From positions 1 to 40,211 of the forward strand of contig CAMDNL010000003.1 in NCBI GenBank assembly GCA_945902975.1: a stretch of DNA of 40,211 nucleotides. The letters are read 5' to 3'. Below the pieces are notes generated by a model. That model made no database searches. It saw only the letters and a list, made by a program, of their open reading frames with translations, and was not told the DNA's origin. The position numbers were made by a program, and so were the translations under genes. Source of the DNA: Chitinophaga pinensis (GTDB taxonomy: Bacteria; Bacteroidota; Bacteroidia; Chitinophagales; Chitinophagaceae). Positions 18,180-28,724 of this stretch are shown in pieces. Numbering within the stretch: position 1 is the stretch's first letter; each line of letters begins with the position of its first letter.

Positions 18180-21179
18180 ATGCAACTCAAAGGATTAGTG
18201 CGCTTTTTTACATTTGCGCTTATTTTAATTTGTCTTTACCAATTATCTTTTACTTGGTTCGTTAGAACGCATGAAAAAGCAATGGATGCTAAAGCAACCG
18301 CTTGGGTCAACAAACTCCCTAAAGCAGAACAGATTTATCCAAGTGATAAAGACCAACAATTTTTATACAACGACAGCGTAGCTGATGCTAAAAAAGTATA
18401 CTACAAGCGTTTATTAGACAGTACAAAAGATACTAAGCTATTCTTTGGCTTAACAACTTATGCTGCAGCTAAGGAAAAGGAATTGATGTTAGGTCTTGAT
18501 TTACAAGGTGGTATGAGTGTTACCATGGAAGTTGGACTAGATGGTTTAATTAAATCTTTGGCCAATTACTCTAAAGAACCAGCTTTCAACACTGCATTAA
18601 CCAACGCAGTAAGCAAAAAAGCAAACAGCAATGCTGATTTGATCACTTTGTTTACTTCAGAATATAAAACCTTAAACCCAACAGGGAGTTTAGCCCCTTT
18701 ATTTGCTACAAGAAGCAATGGTAAATTAAAGTTTGATGCCTCTGATGCAACTGTCACTACATACTTACAAGAGCAGTCTATCCAAGCGTTTAACAATACC
18801 TACAGGATTTTAAATACCCGTATTGACCGTTTTGGATTAGCGTCTCCATCCATTAACCCAGATCCTAACAAAGGGATTATCAATATTGAATTAGCAGGTA
18901 TTTCAGATAAAGAGCGTGTACGTTCTTATTTACAATCTACGGCTAACTTACAATTTTTTGAAGTGTATACTTTTGAAAACAGAGACTTTCAAAATGCCAT
19001 TTTAGCTGCTGATAAAGCAATTGAATTGAGCAATGCAGGTATCGTTGATTCAACTGTGGTTGCTAAAATAGATACAGCAAAAACAAATGCAGCTAAAAAT
19101 CCATTGTTAAAAATAGTTCAGTTCACCCAACCTTATCAAGCAAAAAATGGTCAATACATTTTCCCTGCTGAGATTGGTTATACTTTGAAAAAAGATTCTG
19201 CAGTATTAAATGCCTATTTAGCATTACCAGAAGTAAAATCTAAGTTCCCTTCGAACTTGGTATTCATGTATGGCAAGCCTGATGAATCAGATCCTAAAGC
19301 AAAAGATGTGTTGGCTTTATACGCTATCAAAACTTTAGAAAATGGTTTAGCAGAATTAGAAGGCGACAATGTTGCCAATGCAGCACAAGATTTTGATGAG
19401 CGCGGAAAAGTAGCTATCAAAATGAATATGGATAAGATTGGTACAAGCATATGGGCTAAAATGACTACTAAAAATATAGGCAAGCCAATTGCGATTGTCT
19501 TAGATAATATCGTTTATTCTGCACCAAATGTAAATGACGCCATTACAACTGGTAATTCTCAAATATCAGGAAACTACTCCTTAAAAACGGCACAGGATTT
19601 AGCACAAATTTTAGAGAGTGGTAAATTACCTGCTCCTGCTAAAATTGTTGCTGAACAACAAGTTGGTCCAACATTAGGTGCTGCATCTATTCAAGGCGGA
19701 GCAATGGCATTTGGTGTTTCATTCTTGGTGATTTTTGCCTTGATGTTACTTTACTTTAACACAGGTGGATGGGTTGCGAATATCGCTTTGATTTTAAACT
19801 TATTATTCACGATTGGTGTATTAAGTGCATTAGGATTTACTTTAACAGCACCAGGTATTGCCGGTTTGGTATTGACCATTGGTATGGCCGTGGATACGAA
19901 CGTAATTATATTTGAAAGAATTAAAGAGGAATTAACCAAAGGAAAGAGCTATCAATTAGCTGTTGCTGATGGTTATAAGCGTTCTATGTCTCCAGTATTG
20001 GATGCGCACGTTACCACGCTTTTAACTGCAATCATCTTAGCGTACTTTGGTTTAGGTCCAGTATTAGGATTTGCCACTACACAGATCATTGGTATCTTAT
20101 TGTCTTTATTCTGTGGTATCCTAGTTTCTAGATTGATCACTGATATTTACACAAGTAAGAATAGACATTTCCAATATTTCACTGCTGTTTCAAGAGGTGT
20201 ATTTAAGAATGCAAATTTCAAATTCATCGAATTCAGAAAGTATGCATATGTCTTATCCATAGTTGTATTGATTGGTGGTATTGCTTCTTTCTTCAACGGA
20301 TTTGACGAAGGTGTTGAATTTGCTGGTGGACGTAGCTTCACAGTTAAATTTGATAAAACTGTCAATATTGAAGAAGTAAGAAACGACTTGAAAGCAGTAT
20401 TTGGTGAAGCACCTATCATTAAAACGGTAGATACTAAAAACCAAATCAATATCACGACTTCTTACAAAATTAAAGATCAAGGTAATAATGTAGACCAAGA
20501 AGTGGAGTCCTTATTATTTAAAGGTTTATCTAAGCAATTGCCTGCAGGAACTTCTTACAAAGAATTTGACGAGCAGTACAAGCAACAACAACAAAAAGTT
20601 TTGCCTTCTATCTCTGATGATTTAAAAGCAGGTGCAACTAAGGCAACCCTTTTCGCTTTAATTGCAATTTGTTTATACATCTTTATTCGTTTCCGTGATT
20701 GGAGATATTCTTTAGGCACCATCTTCTCATTATTACACGATGTATTTGTAACATTGATTGTATTTAGTTTCTTAAGAGAAGTCGTTCCATTCCCATTAGA
20801 GATTGATCAGCACTTTATTGCTGCGATCCTAACAGTAATTGGTTTCTCTATGAATGATACTGTGATTGTATATGACCGTATTCGTGAGGACAGTCATTTA
20901 ATGAAAGGTCAAGACAATGCGACTATCATTAATAAAGCAATCAACCAAACATTATCAAGAACAGTGATGACTTCATTGACAGTATTCTTAACCATCTTAA
21001 TCTTATTCATCTTTGGTGGTGAAGTAACAAGAGGTTTTGCATTCGCCATGTTGATTGGTGTTGTCACAGGTACTTACTCTTCTATCTTTGTAGCTGCTCC
21101 AGTATTAGTAGACTTTGCTAAGAACAAGCCATTGGGTTCAGAACCAAAAGCAAAAAAACATAGTGCTAGCAATGCATAG
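18180..21179 (+). CDS. secDF: Protein translocase subunit SecDF (fusion)
   Basis: 999 aa; SecD part LMLGLDLQGGMSVTMEV, LTIGMAVDTNVIIFERIKEEL; SecF part DEGVEFAGGRSFTVKF, VIGFSMNDTVIVYDRIRED. Confidence 0.97.
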   Translation: MQLKGLVRFFTFALILICLYQLSFTWFVRTHEKAMDAKATAWVNKLPKAEQIYPSDKDQQFLYNDSVADAKKVYYKRLLDSTKDTKLFFGLTTYAAAKEKELMLGLDLQGGMSVTMEVGLDGLIKSLANYSKEPAFNTALTNAVSKKANSNADLITLFTSEYKTLNPTGSLAPLFATRSNGKLKFDASDATVTTYLQEQSIQAFNNTYRILNTRIDRFGLASPSINPDPNKGIINIELAGISDKERVRSYLQSTANLQFFEVYTFENRDFQNAILAADKAIELSNAGIVDSTVVAKIDTAKTNAAKNPLLKIVQFTQPYQAKNGQYIFPAEIGYTLKKDSAVLNAYLALPEVKSKFPSNLVFMYGKPDESDPKAKDVLALYAIKTLENGLAELEGDNVANAAQDFDERGKVAIKMNMDKIGTSIWAKMTTKNIGKPIAIVLDNIVYSAPNVNDAITTGNSQISGNYSLKTAQDLAQILESGKLPAPAKIVAEQQVGPTLGAASIQGGAMAFGVSFLVIFALMLLYFNTGGWVANIALILNLLFTIGVLSALGFTLTAPGIAGLVLTIGMAVDTNVIIFERIKEELTKGKSYQLAVADGYKRSMSPVLDAHVTTLLTAIILAYFGLGPVLGFATTQIIGILLSLFCGILVSRLITDIYTSKNRHFQYFTAVSRGVFKNANFKFIEFRKYAYVLSIVVLIGGIASFFNGFDEGVEFAGGRSFTVKFDKTVNIEEVRNDLKAVFGEAPIIKTVDTKNQINITTSYKIKDQGNNVDQEVESLLFKGLSKQLPAGTSYKEFDEQYKQQQQKVLPSISDDLKAGATKATLFALIAICLYIFIRFRDWRYSLGTIFSLLHDVFVTLIVFSFLREVVPFPLEIDQHFIAAILTVIGFSMNDTVIVYDRIREDSHLMKGQDNATIINKAINQTLSRTVMTSLTVFLTILILFIFGGEVTRGFAFAMLIGVVTGTYSSIFVAAPVLVDFAKNKPLGSEPKAKKHSASNA

Positions 21180-21197
21180 CCTAGTTTGATTGAATAT

Positions 21198-21232
21198 AAA
21201 AAGCCCCTCGAAAAATTCGAGGGGCTTTTTTT
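21198..21232 (+). terminator. Rho-independent terminator of secDF
   Basis: AAAAAGCCCCTCGAA-aaa-TTCGAGGGGCTTTTTT. Confidence 0.9.
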
Positions 21233-21277
21233 GTGCTAACAAAGAGAGCGAAAATGATGTATTATTTCTAAAAAGAT

Positions 21278-21631
21278 CTATACTGCAAATGAAGTTCCGC
21301 ATCCACAAGTACTCGAAGCATTGGGATTGGTAAATGTAAATCCACGGCTATTCAATCCACCCTGCCAGTCTATCTGCATTCCATATAAATAAATCTGATG
21401 CGATGTTTCAATGCAACAAGGGATACCCTCAATTGAAAATAAAAGGTCTTTATCTGTGGTGACATCAAAACCTAAGACATAGGTCATTCCACTGCATCCA
21501 CCACCTTTTACACCCACTCTTAGCCTTTGTTGTTGATCAAAATCTGGGGCATGCATTAAACGCTCAATTTCTTGAATCGCACCTGCTGTAAAACTGACTG
21601 GTGTCGCTGCAGTATCGGTTATTGTAGACAT
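21278..21631 (-). CDS. Iron-sulfur cluster carrier/assembly accessory protein (IscA/SufA/ErpA-like)
   Basis: RVGVKGGGCSGMTYVLGFD ... NPNASSTCGCGTSF: the three conserved cysteines. Confidence 0.93.
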   Translation of the reverse strand: MSTITDTAATPVSFTAGAIQEIERLMHAPDFDQQQRLRVGVKGGGCSGMTYVLGFDVTTDKDLLFSIEGIPCCIETSHQIYLYGMQIDWQGGLNSRGFTFTNPNASSTCGCGTSFAV

Positions 21632-21687
21632 AAATAATTAATTTAAGGTATTGTGTAACTCGAAAAATTCAAGCTACATAATTTATA

Positions 21688-21695
21688 CAAAATTA
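21688..21695 (-). promoter_or_regulatory. Putative -7 box (TAATTTTG on minus strand) upstream of the IscA-like gene
   Basis: Plus strand CAAAATTA, about 56 nt before the ATG. Confidence 0.35.
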
Positions 21696-21784
21696 ACACT
21701 TATAATGGGTTTGTATGGCTCCAAATTTATCGAAAAAGGAAAATTATTGCGCTTAAAAACAAGCAAATATTCGTAATTTGTACT

Positions 21785-23353
21785 ATGGAATTAAACAAGA
21801 AGCAAACGGACAGTGGGATAGAGATTCAACAGGTCTATACCCCATCGGATCTTCCAGATTCAGCAAAAGCAATTCCGGATCCAGGCAGTTACCCTTATAT
21901 TAGAGGGGTGCAAAAAGATATGTACCGAGGGAAATTGTGGACAATGCGTCAGTATGCTGGTTTTTCTACAGCCCAGGAAAGCAACCAACGCTATCACTAT
22001 TTATTATCGCAAGGGGTCATGGGTCTTAGTGTTGCTTTTGACCTACCTACTCAAATTGGTTATGATGCAGACCATGCTTTGGCAGACGGAGAAGTTGGCA
22101 AAGTGGGTGTTTCTATTTGTTCTATCGAGGATATGGAAGTTTTATTTGAGGGTATTCCTTTGGATAAAATCAGTACTTCCATGACCATCAATGCCACTTC
22201 GTTTATTCTCTTAGCATTGTATGTAGCGGTCGCCAAAAAAAGAGGGATCGATTTAAAACAACTTTCTGGCACCATCCAAAATGATATATTAAAAGAATAC
22301 GCTGCAAGAGGCACTTATATCTATCCGCCAAGACATTCCATGCGTATCATTACAGATATTTTTGAATGGTGCAGTTCCAATTTACCAAAATGGAATAGCA
22401 TCTCTATTTCTGGATACCATATTCGTGAAGCAGGAAGTACTGCGGTGCAGGAAATTGCATTTACCTTAAGCAATGGTAAAGCCTATGTGGAAGCTGCATT
22501 AGCAAAAGGATTAGATATTAATGTATTTGGAAAAAGACTATCATTTTTCTTTAACGCACACAATAACTTATTTGAAGAAGTCGCTAAGTTTAGGGCGGCA
22601 AGAACCATTTGGGCAAAGATGATGAAGGACTTAGGGGCCACAGATGAAAAAGCAATGATGTTACGTTTTCATACACAAACAGGTGGGGCCACTTTAACAG
22701 CCCAGCAACCTCTTAACAATATTACAAGGGTGACCATTCAAACCATTGCAGCTGTCATGGGTGGCACACAGAGTTTGCATACCAATGGGTTTGATGAAGC
22801 ACTAGGCTTACCTACCGAACAAGCTGCTACAATTGCTTTAAGAACACAACAAATAGTGGCGTTTGAGAGTGGTATCCCAGAAACTGCAGACCCATTAGCA
22901 GGTAGTTATTTTGTAGAAAACCTAACTGCAGAAGTCGAAACAAAAGCACTTGAATTGATTCAGCAAATAGATGCAATGGGTGGAGCTGTAGCTGCAATTG
23001 AATCTGGATGGATGCAGCAAAAAATTAGTGATAGTGCCTACAAGTACCAAAAAGATATAGAATCAAAAGAAAAAATCATTGTAGGTGTCAATGAATACCA
23101 ATCAGCAGAAAATAACAAGATCCCTGTTTTCAAAATTGATGCAAGTATTCAACAAGCTCAAATTCAGAAAATAAAAGCATTAAAAGCGAATCGTGATCAA
23201 GCACTTGCATTAAGTTGCTTGGCAGCGATTAAGGACGCAGTCAACTCAGGACAAAATATGATGCCTGCTGTGATTGCTGCTGTAGAGGCCAAATGTACTT
23301 TGGGAGAAATTTCAGATGTTCTTAGAAACCTATTTGGAGAATACCAAGCTTAA
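21785..23353 (+). CDS. Methylmalonyl-CoA mutase family catalytic (large) subunit, lacking the B12-binding domain
   Basis: [89 protein letters not shown]. Protein ends at 522 aa with no DxHxxG cobalamin domain. Confidence 0.92.
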   Translation: MELNKKQTDSGIEIQQVYTPSDLPDSAKAIPDPGSYPYIRGVQKDMYRGKLWTMRQYAGFSTAQESNQRYHYLLSQGVMGLSVAFDLPTQIGYDADHALADGEVGKVGVSICSIEDMEVLFEGIPLDKISTSMTINATSFILLALYVAVAKKRGIDLKQLSGTIQNDILKEYAARGTYIYPPRHSMRIITDIFEWCSSNLPKWNSISISGYHIREAGSTAVQEIAFTLSNGKAYVEAALAKGLDINVFGKRLSFFFNAHNNLFEEVAKFRAARTIWAKMMKDLGATDEKAMMLRFHTQTGGATLTAQQPLNNITRVTIQTIAAVMGGTQSLHTNGFDEALGLPTEQAATIALRTQQIVAFESGIPETADPLAGSYFVENLTAEVETKALELIQQIDAMGGAVAAIESGWMQQKISDSAYKYQKDIESKEKIIVGVNEYQSAENNKIPVFKIDASIQQAQIQKIKALKANRDQALALSCLAAIKDAVNSGQNMMPAVIAAVEAKCTLGEISDVLRNLFGEYQA

Positions 23354-23460
23354 ACCAATCCATCTTTAAATAATTTTATCAATTCATTCTACTTAATATT
23401 CAATTAATTTTTTAATCCTATTTTAATAATTTAAATTCTTTCATCATAAAAACCTATCCA

Positions 23461-24753
23461 ATGCGTAAACTGTTATTCGCAATAAGCTTATTGATTGCAG
23501 TCAATTCAATAGCACAAGAACTACCAAAAAATTATGCCCAACTTGTAGAAAAAGTAGAGCCTGAGTTAATTCAATGGAGAAGACATTTTCATCAAAATCC
23601 AGAATTATCCAATAGAGAATTCAATACTGGAAAATACATTGCAGATTTCTTAAAAACATTACCTGGTATCGAAGTGCGCTACCCTGTTGCTAAAACAGGC
23701 GTAGTAGCTGTATTAAAAGGTGGTAAGCCAGGTGCAGTCGTTGCATTAAGAGCAGATATAGATGCATTGCCAGTTTTTGAAAGAAGTAACTTACCATTTG
23801 CCTCTAAAGTCACAACAGATTTTGATGGTAAAAAAGTTTCAGTAATGCACGCTTGTGGTCATGACTCACATACCGCTATGTTAATGGCAACAGCCAAAGT
23901 ATTGCATGCCATGCAGAAAGACCTTCCGGGTACTGTAGTATTCTTATTTCAACCAGCAGAGGAAGGCGCACCTGGAACCGAAGAAGGTGGTGCACAATTA
24001 ATGATCAAAGAAGGCGCTTTAGACAACCCAAAAGTAGAGGCAGTCTTTGGGATACATATTAATTCACAAACTCCGGTGGGTACTTTAAAATATAAATCTG
24101 GTGCATTCATGGCTGCTGCTGATTGGTTTAATATCAAAGTAAATGGTAAGGGAAGTCACGGTTCACAACCTTGGGGTGGTGTAGATCCAATTGCAGCATC
24201 TGCTCAAATCATTGAAGGATTACAACATATTGTAAGTAGACAAATGGATTTAACAACAGCACCTGTAGTTATTACAGTGGGCGTAATGAATGCTGGTGTT
24301 CGCCAAAATATTATTCCAGAAACTGCAGAGTTAAGTGGTACTATTAGAACGCTTGATAGTAAAATGCAAAAAGAAGTGCATGAGCGAATCAAGCATACTG
24401 CAAAAACAATTGCAGCAAGTTCTGGTGCCACTGCCGATGTGATCATTGAAACAAAAACTTTGGTAACTTATAATGACCCAAGTTTAGTGAAGAAAACATT
24501 ACCAGCCTTAATTAAAGCAGCAGGTACGGACAATGTATCAGAATCTACTTGGGTGACTGGTGCAGAAGATTTTTCATTCTTTGGTGAAAAAGTACCTAGT
24601 TTCTTTTTTAATTTAGGTGCTCTTCCAAAAGGAACTGATCCTAGTAAAGCAGGCCCGCATCATACACCAGATTTTTATTTAGATGAGTCTGGATTTATTG
24701 TTGGTGTGAAAGCATTTTGTCAATTGGTTTTTGATCATTCAAAAACGAAGTAA
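23461..24753 (+). CDS. Secreted M20-family amidohydrolase/carboxypeptidase (HipO-like)
   Basis: Signal peptide MRKLLFAISLLIAVNSIAQ; WRRHFHQNPELS, ALRADIDALPV, MHACGHDSHTAMLM, FLFQPAEEG. Confidence 0.92.
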   Translation: MRKLLFAISLLIAVNSIAQELPKNYAQLVEKVEPELIQWRRHFHQNPELSNREFNTGKYIADFLKTLPGIEVRYPVAKTGVVAVLKGGKPGAVVALRADIDALPVFERSNLPFASKVTTDFDGKKVSVMHACGHDSHTAMLMATAKVLHAMQKDLPGTVVFLFQPAEEGAPGTEEGGAQLMIKEGALDNPKVEAVFGIHINSQTPVGTLKYKSGAFMAAADWFNIKVNGKGSHGSQPWGGVDPIAASAQIIEGLQHIVSRQMDLTTAPVVITVGVMNAGVRQNIIPETAELSGTIRTLDSKMQKEVHERIKHTAKTIAASSGATADVIIETKTLVTYNDPSLVKKTLPALIKAAGTDNVSESTWVTGAEDFSFFGEKVPSFFFNLGALPKGTDPSKAGPHHTPDFYLDESGFIVGVKAFCQLVFDHSKTK

Positions 24754-24754
24754 G

Positions 24755-25435
24755 CTATTTTGGTGCAGGATAATTTCTTGCACCAAATAATAAGCTACCA
24801 ATTCTTACCATCGTGCTTCCTTTCGTAATGGCTAATCCATAATCCGAACTCATGCCCATGCTAAGGGTATTAAATGTTCCATCAGGGAAAGCAGGTTGGG
24901 CTTTATCAAAATACATTTTTAAAGTCGTGAACTCCTGGCTCAATAAAGCTTGGTCCTCAGAAAAGCTAGCCATCCCCATTAAACCTCTAATTCGAATATT
25001 GGAATAACTAGATAGCCTTCCGCTCATAATTAACTCGTGCAATGCAGGGCCATCAAAACCAAACTTTGTTTCCTCTGTTGCAATATGAATTTGCAATAGA
25101 CAATCAATGATACGATTTTGCTTAATTGCTTGCTTATTAATTTCTTGTAATAATTTCTCTGAATCAACCCCATGAATCATATACACAAATGGGGCAATGT
25201 ATTTTACTTTATTGGATTGAAGGTGTCCTATAAAATGCCATTGAATGTCTTTTGGTAATGCTGCTTCTTTATCTACCAACTCTTGTACATAGTTCTCGCC
25301 AAAAGCACGATGACCTAATGTATATAATTCCATGAGCTCCTCTTGAGGCTTGGTTTTACTCACAGCTATCAGGGAAACTCCTTGGTCTACTAGCGTAGCT
25401 TGGATAGATTGGTAAGCTGAAATATTGACTGGCAT
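24755..25435 (-). CDS. YggS/PROSC-family PLP homeostasis protein
   Basis: LIAVSKTKPQEELMELYTLGHRAFGENYVQEL, WHFIGHLQSNKVKYI, LSMGMSSDYGLAITKGSTMVRIGSLLFGAR. Confidence 0.94.
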   Translation of the reverse strand: MPVNISAYQSIQATLVDQGVSLIAVSKTKPQEELMELYTLGHRAFGENYVQELVDKEAALPKDIQWHFIGHLQSNKVKYIAPFVYMIHGVDSEKLLQEINKQAIKQNRIIDCLLQIHIATEETKFGFDGPALHELIMSGRLSSYSNIRIRGLMGMASFSEDQALLSQEFTTLKMYFDKAQPAFPDGTFNTLSMGMSSDYGLAITKGSTMVRIGSLLFGARNYPAPK

Positions 25436-25498
25436 AGGCTATAAAGGTAATCAGAACAAACCAAATAAGCAATCCATTATGAGCATACATACAATCTA

Positions 25499-26653
25499 TT
25501 ATTTAGTGATAGATCGTCCAATCACCATCTTCTGAATCTCTGAAGTGCCTTCATAAATTTGTGTAATTTTTGCATCACGCATTAGGCGCTCCACATGAAA
25601 TTCTTTCACAAATCCATATCCACCATGTACTTGAACAGCTTCTGTAGTCGCCCACATGGCCGTATCACTTGCGTGTAATTTTGCCATAGCTGCGCTCATC
25701 ACATAATCCATATGATTGTCTTTCTCCCAAGCTGCTTTATAACATAATAATCTTGCTGTCTCAATTCGAGTGGCCATTTCTGCCAATTTGAATTGTATTG
25801 CTTGGTGCTCATGAATTGGTTTACCAAAAGATTTTCTTTCTTTACTATAAGCCAAAGCCAATTCGTATGCGCCACTTGCAATGCCTAATGCTTGCGCTGC
25901 AATTCCAATACGTCCACCATTCAAGGTTTTCATTGCAAAATTAAATCCAAATCCATCATCCCCTATTCTATTTTCTTTTGGAACAAGCACATCCATGAAT
26001 GAAATAGAATGTGTATCACTTCCACGAATCCCCATCTTATTTTCTTTAGGGCCGACAGTGATTCCTGGGGTATTTTTTTCAACGATAAATGCATTGATTC
26101 CTCTTGATCCCTTTGAAGCATCCGTTTGTGCCATCACTAAGTATACTGAAGCGGTAGAACCATTGGTGATCCAGTTTTTTACGCCATTCAATACATAATG
26201 ATCTCCTTTATCAATCGCGCTTGTATGCTGATGAGTTGCATCACTTCCCGCCTCTGGTTCACTTAATAAAAAAGCACCTACATACAATTCACCGTCTTTC
26301 TTGCCTTGTGCTAGCGGCGTTAAATATTTTTGCTTTTGTGCTTCATTACCATACTTTTCTAAACCCCAACATACTAAACTATTGTTTACACTCACACATA
26401 CACTCACACTTGAATCTACTTTACTAATTTCTTCCATCGCTAATACATAACTAATGGTATCCATACCAGCACCACCATATTCAACAGGTGTCATGATCCC
26501 CATAAATCCGAGATCAGCTAATTGTAGTAATTGTTCTTTAGGTACTTTTTGGTGTTCGTCTCTTTCAATGACACCCGGAAGACATTGTTGTTGCGCAAAT
26601 TCACGAGCTGCTTTTTGAATCATTAACTGCTCTTCTGATAAGCTTAAATCCAT
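25499..26653 (-). CDS. Acyl-CoA dehydrogenase (short/branched-chain type)
   Basis: 384 aa; LSEPEAGSDA, KNWITNGSTASVYLVMAQTD, QVHGGYGFVKEFHVERLMRDAKITQIYEGTSEIQKMVI. Confidence 0.94.
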   Translation of the reverse strand: MDLSLSEEQLMIQKAAREFAQQQCLPGVIERDEHQKVPKEQLLQLADLGFMGIMTPVEYGGAGMDTISYVLAMEEISKVDSSVSVCVSVNNSLVCWGLEKYGNEAQKQKYLTPLAQGKKDGELYVGAFLLSEPEAGSDATHQHTSAIDKGDHYVLNGVKNWITNGSTASVYLVMAQTDASKGSRGINAFIVEKNTPGITVGPKENKMGIRGSDTHSISFMDVLVPKENRIGDDGFGFNFAMKTLNGGRIGIAAQALGIASGAYELALAYSKERKSFGKPIHEHQAIQFKLAEMATRIETARLLCYKAAWEKDNHMDYVMSAAMAKLHASDTAMWATTEAVQVHGGYGFVKEFHVERLMRDAKITQIYEGTSEIQKMVIGRSITK

Positions 26654-26669
26654 AGTAAAAATATTTGTT

Positions 26670-26701
26670 CAAAATTACACTAACAATTGTTAGCAATCAA
26701 A
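26670..26701 (-). promoter_or_regulatory. Putative Bacteroidota promoter (TTTG-N20-TAATTTTG on minus strand) for acyl-CoA dehydrogenase
   Basis: Plus strand CAAAATTA (26670-26677) and CAAA (26698-26701) with 20 bp between; matches the -7/-33 layout. Confidence 0.5.
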
Positions 26702-26765
26702 AAAATTAAGTAAAATTTTCCTTCTGAATTTGTCAAATTAAATGAAAATTAGTTGGCGTTAAACA

Positions 26766-27587
26766 CTAATTTTTAAGTTTAGATTGAATCAGTTGAGACA
26801 AAACCGAACTATCTGCTTGATTCATTAAACGAGAACTATCTTGTCTAAAATGACGTTTAAATGCAAGGATTGCTGCGATGCTATCTTTGGTATCATACCC
26901 CACCAAACTCAATGCATGTTGAATGGATAAGCCAGTTGGGAGTTGATAGTTTGCATCTGGCTCAAACCAAATACCATAGCCCATACTTGACAATGTTTTC
27001 CATGGAAAATTGATATTAGGATCTACTTTACGTCTTGGTGCAATATCACTGTGTCCAACAAAATGGTCGACTGGAATTTGGTATTTATTTTTTAGTTGGG
27101 CAAGCAATTGTAAAAGGCTGTTTATTTGAGCTGTCTCAAAAGGCTCAAAACCATTGTTGTCAATTTCTATACCAATAGAACTTGAATTAAGGTCTGTATT
27201 GTTTCCCCAACTGCCAATCCCTCCATGCCAAGCCCTCATATAGTCATTCAACATATGGTGTATGGTTCCATCTTTACAAATCACATAGTGTGCACTCACT
27301 TTTGTTCTTTCTAATGTAAAAGTTTTCAAAGTTTGTTCACAAGAATTTTGTGCTGTGTGGTGGATGACTACAAAATTAGGTTTACGTAAATCAAAATTGG
27401 TTGTACCTACCCATTCTTTGGCAAGGGGTAATTGATTCTCTGATTGTGTTTCAGGAGACAATACTATTTTTTTGGATAATAGTTTTGCTTGTCGAATGTA
27501 TTGACGATTGGTATTGCCATAAGGAAAACTGCTGCAGGCATAAATACCAACGATGAGTATTAAGAAAGTCAAATATTTTAAACGCAT
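26766..27587 (-). CDS. N-acetylmuramoyl-L-alanine amidase (Amidase_2/AmiD-like lipoprotein)
   Basis: Lipobox GIYACSS; NFVVIHHTAQNSCEQTL, SAHYVICKDGTIHHML, AWHGGIGSWG, VGHSDIAPRRKVDPNINFPW. Confidence 0.92.
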   Translation of the reverse strand: MRLKYLTFLILIVGIYACSSFPYGNTNRQYIRQAKLLSKKIVLSPETQSENQLPLAKEWVGTTNFDLRKPNFVVIHHTAQNSCEQTLKTFTLERTKVSAHYVICKDGTIHHMLNDYMRAWHGGIGSWGNNTDLNSSSIGIEIDNNGFEPFETAQINSLLQLLAQLKNKYQIPVDHFVGHSDIAPRRKVDPNINFPWKTLSSMGYGIWFEPDANYQLPTGLSIQHALSLVGYDTKDSIAAILAFKRHFRQDSSRLMNQADSSVLSQLIQSKLKN

Positions 27588-27635
27588 AATCCTAATTAAA
27601 AATTTAAAAGAATAGAATTTGATATTACTAAGCCC

Positions 27636-28724
27636 TTATTTGGAAGAAGGCTCTTGTTGACTCAAACAATGGAAGCTACCCAATCCCCAAATAATATCGG
27701 TTGAATCAATACCTACCACTGCTCTTGTTGGAAAACAATCTTGAATAATTTGCATTGCCTTGTCATCCCTATCACAAAGAAAAGTTGGAACCACCACATG
27801 TGCATTACTAATATAAAAATTCGCATAAGAGGCAGGCAGGAATTGGTCTTCGTAAATCACATCTGCAGGCATTGGCAATTCAACAATATTCAATTGCTTA
27901 CCATTGATCAAACGCATTTGTTGTAATTCTTTTAAGTTGTCTTGTAACAAAGAATAATTTTCTGAATCCTTATTGGATTCTACCACTGTCACAACCGTGT
28001 CTTCATTCACAAAACGAACTGTATCGTCGATATGTCCATCTGTGTCATCTCCCACAATACCTTCAGACACCCATAACACTTGCTCTACACCATAATAATC
28101 GCAAAGGTATTGTTCAATTTGTGTTTGATTCAAATGCGGATTTCGATTTTCATTCAATAAACAACATTTTGAAGTCATGACCGTTCCGGCGCCATTAAAA
28201 TCAACAGACCCACCTTCCATAATAATATTTGGATAAAAAACAGGAAGTTTCAATGCCTCGGCGATGCGAGTTGGAATCACATCATCTAAATCATAGGGAG
28301 GATATTTACCGCCCCAAGCATTGATATTCCAATCTACAATCGCCTTAGGCGCATCTGGATTGTTTCCAATTAAAAAACTTGGGCCATGATCTCTACACCA
28401 TGCATCGTTGGTTGGATGTATAAAAAATTGAACCTTTGTTAAATCTACCTGTAGCGCCTGCATCATTTGTGTTGCAGTTGCTTGCATCGAAGCATCCACC
28501 ACATTGATACAAACCTTTTGAGATAAGGTTAAAATTTTAATGAATTCAATATAAGACGGATAGATACTATCTAATTTTCCTGGCCAGCTTGCCTCTTTAT
28601 GTGGCCAACTTAACCAAGTGGCATCTTGTTTTGCAAACTCAGCAGGGAAAGTATATCCCAATGCTTTTGGTGTTGCCCCTTCCAATATTGCTTCTTGTAT
28701 ATTTTGATGCATTTTATTGCTCAT
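27636..28724 (-). CDS. aguA: Agmatine deiminase
   Basis: WLSWPHKEASWPGK, WCRDHGPSFLIG, NIIMEGGSVDFNGAGTVMTSKCCLLNENRNP, GIVGDDTDGHIDDTVRFV, C-terminal GLGSFHCLSQQEP (catalytic Cys). Start could also be ATG 28712. Confidence 0.94.
   Translation of the reverse strand: MSNKMHQNIQEAILEGATPKALGYTFPAEFAKQDATWLSWPHKEASWPGKLDSIYPSYIEFIKILTLSQKVCINVVDASMQATATQMMQALQVDLTKVQFFIHPTNDAWCRDHGPSFLIGNNPDAPKAIVDWNINAWGGKYPPYDLDDVIPTRIAEALKLPVFYPNIIMEGGSVDFNGAGTVMTSKCCLLNENRNPHLNQTQIEQYLCDYYGVEQVLWVSEGIVGDDTDGHIDDTVRFVNEDTVVTVVESNKDSENYSLLQDNLKELQQMRLINGKQLNIVELPMPADVIYEDQFLPASYANFYISNAHVVVPTFLCDRDDKAMQIIQDCFPTRAVVGIDSTDIIWGLGSFHCLSQQEPSSK

Noticed and set aside
20147-20498. Two overlapping minus-strand ORFs inside secDF
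   Set aside because: Antisense shadow ORFs to the conserved SecF part.
25881-26427. Plus-strand ORFs (105 and 68 aa) within the acyl-CoA dehydrogenase gene
   Set aside because: Antisense to an unambiguous acyl-CoA dehydrogenase frame.
21785-26653. Mutase, M20 hydrolase, YggS and acyl-CoA dehydrogenase as one catabolic cluster
   Set aside because: Genes are on different strands with independent spacing, and no other propionate or branched-chain genes accompany them; no support for a single pathway unit.
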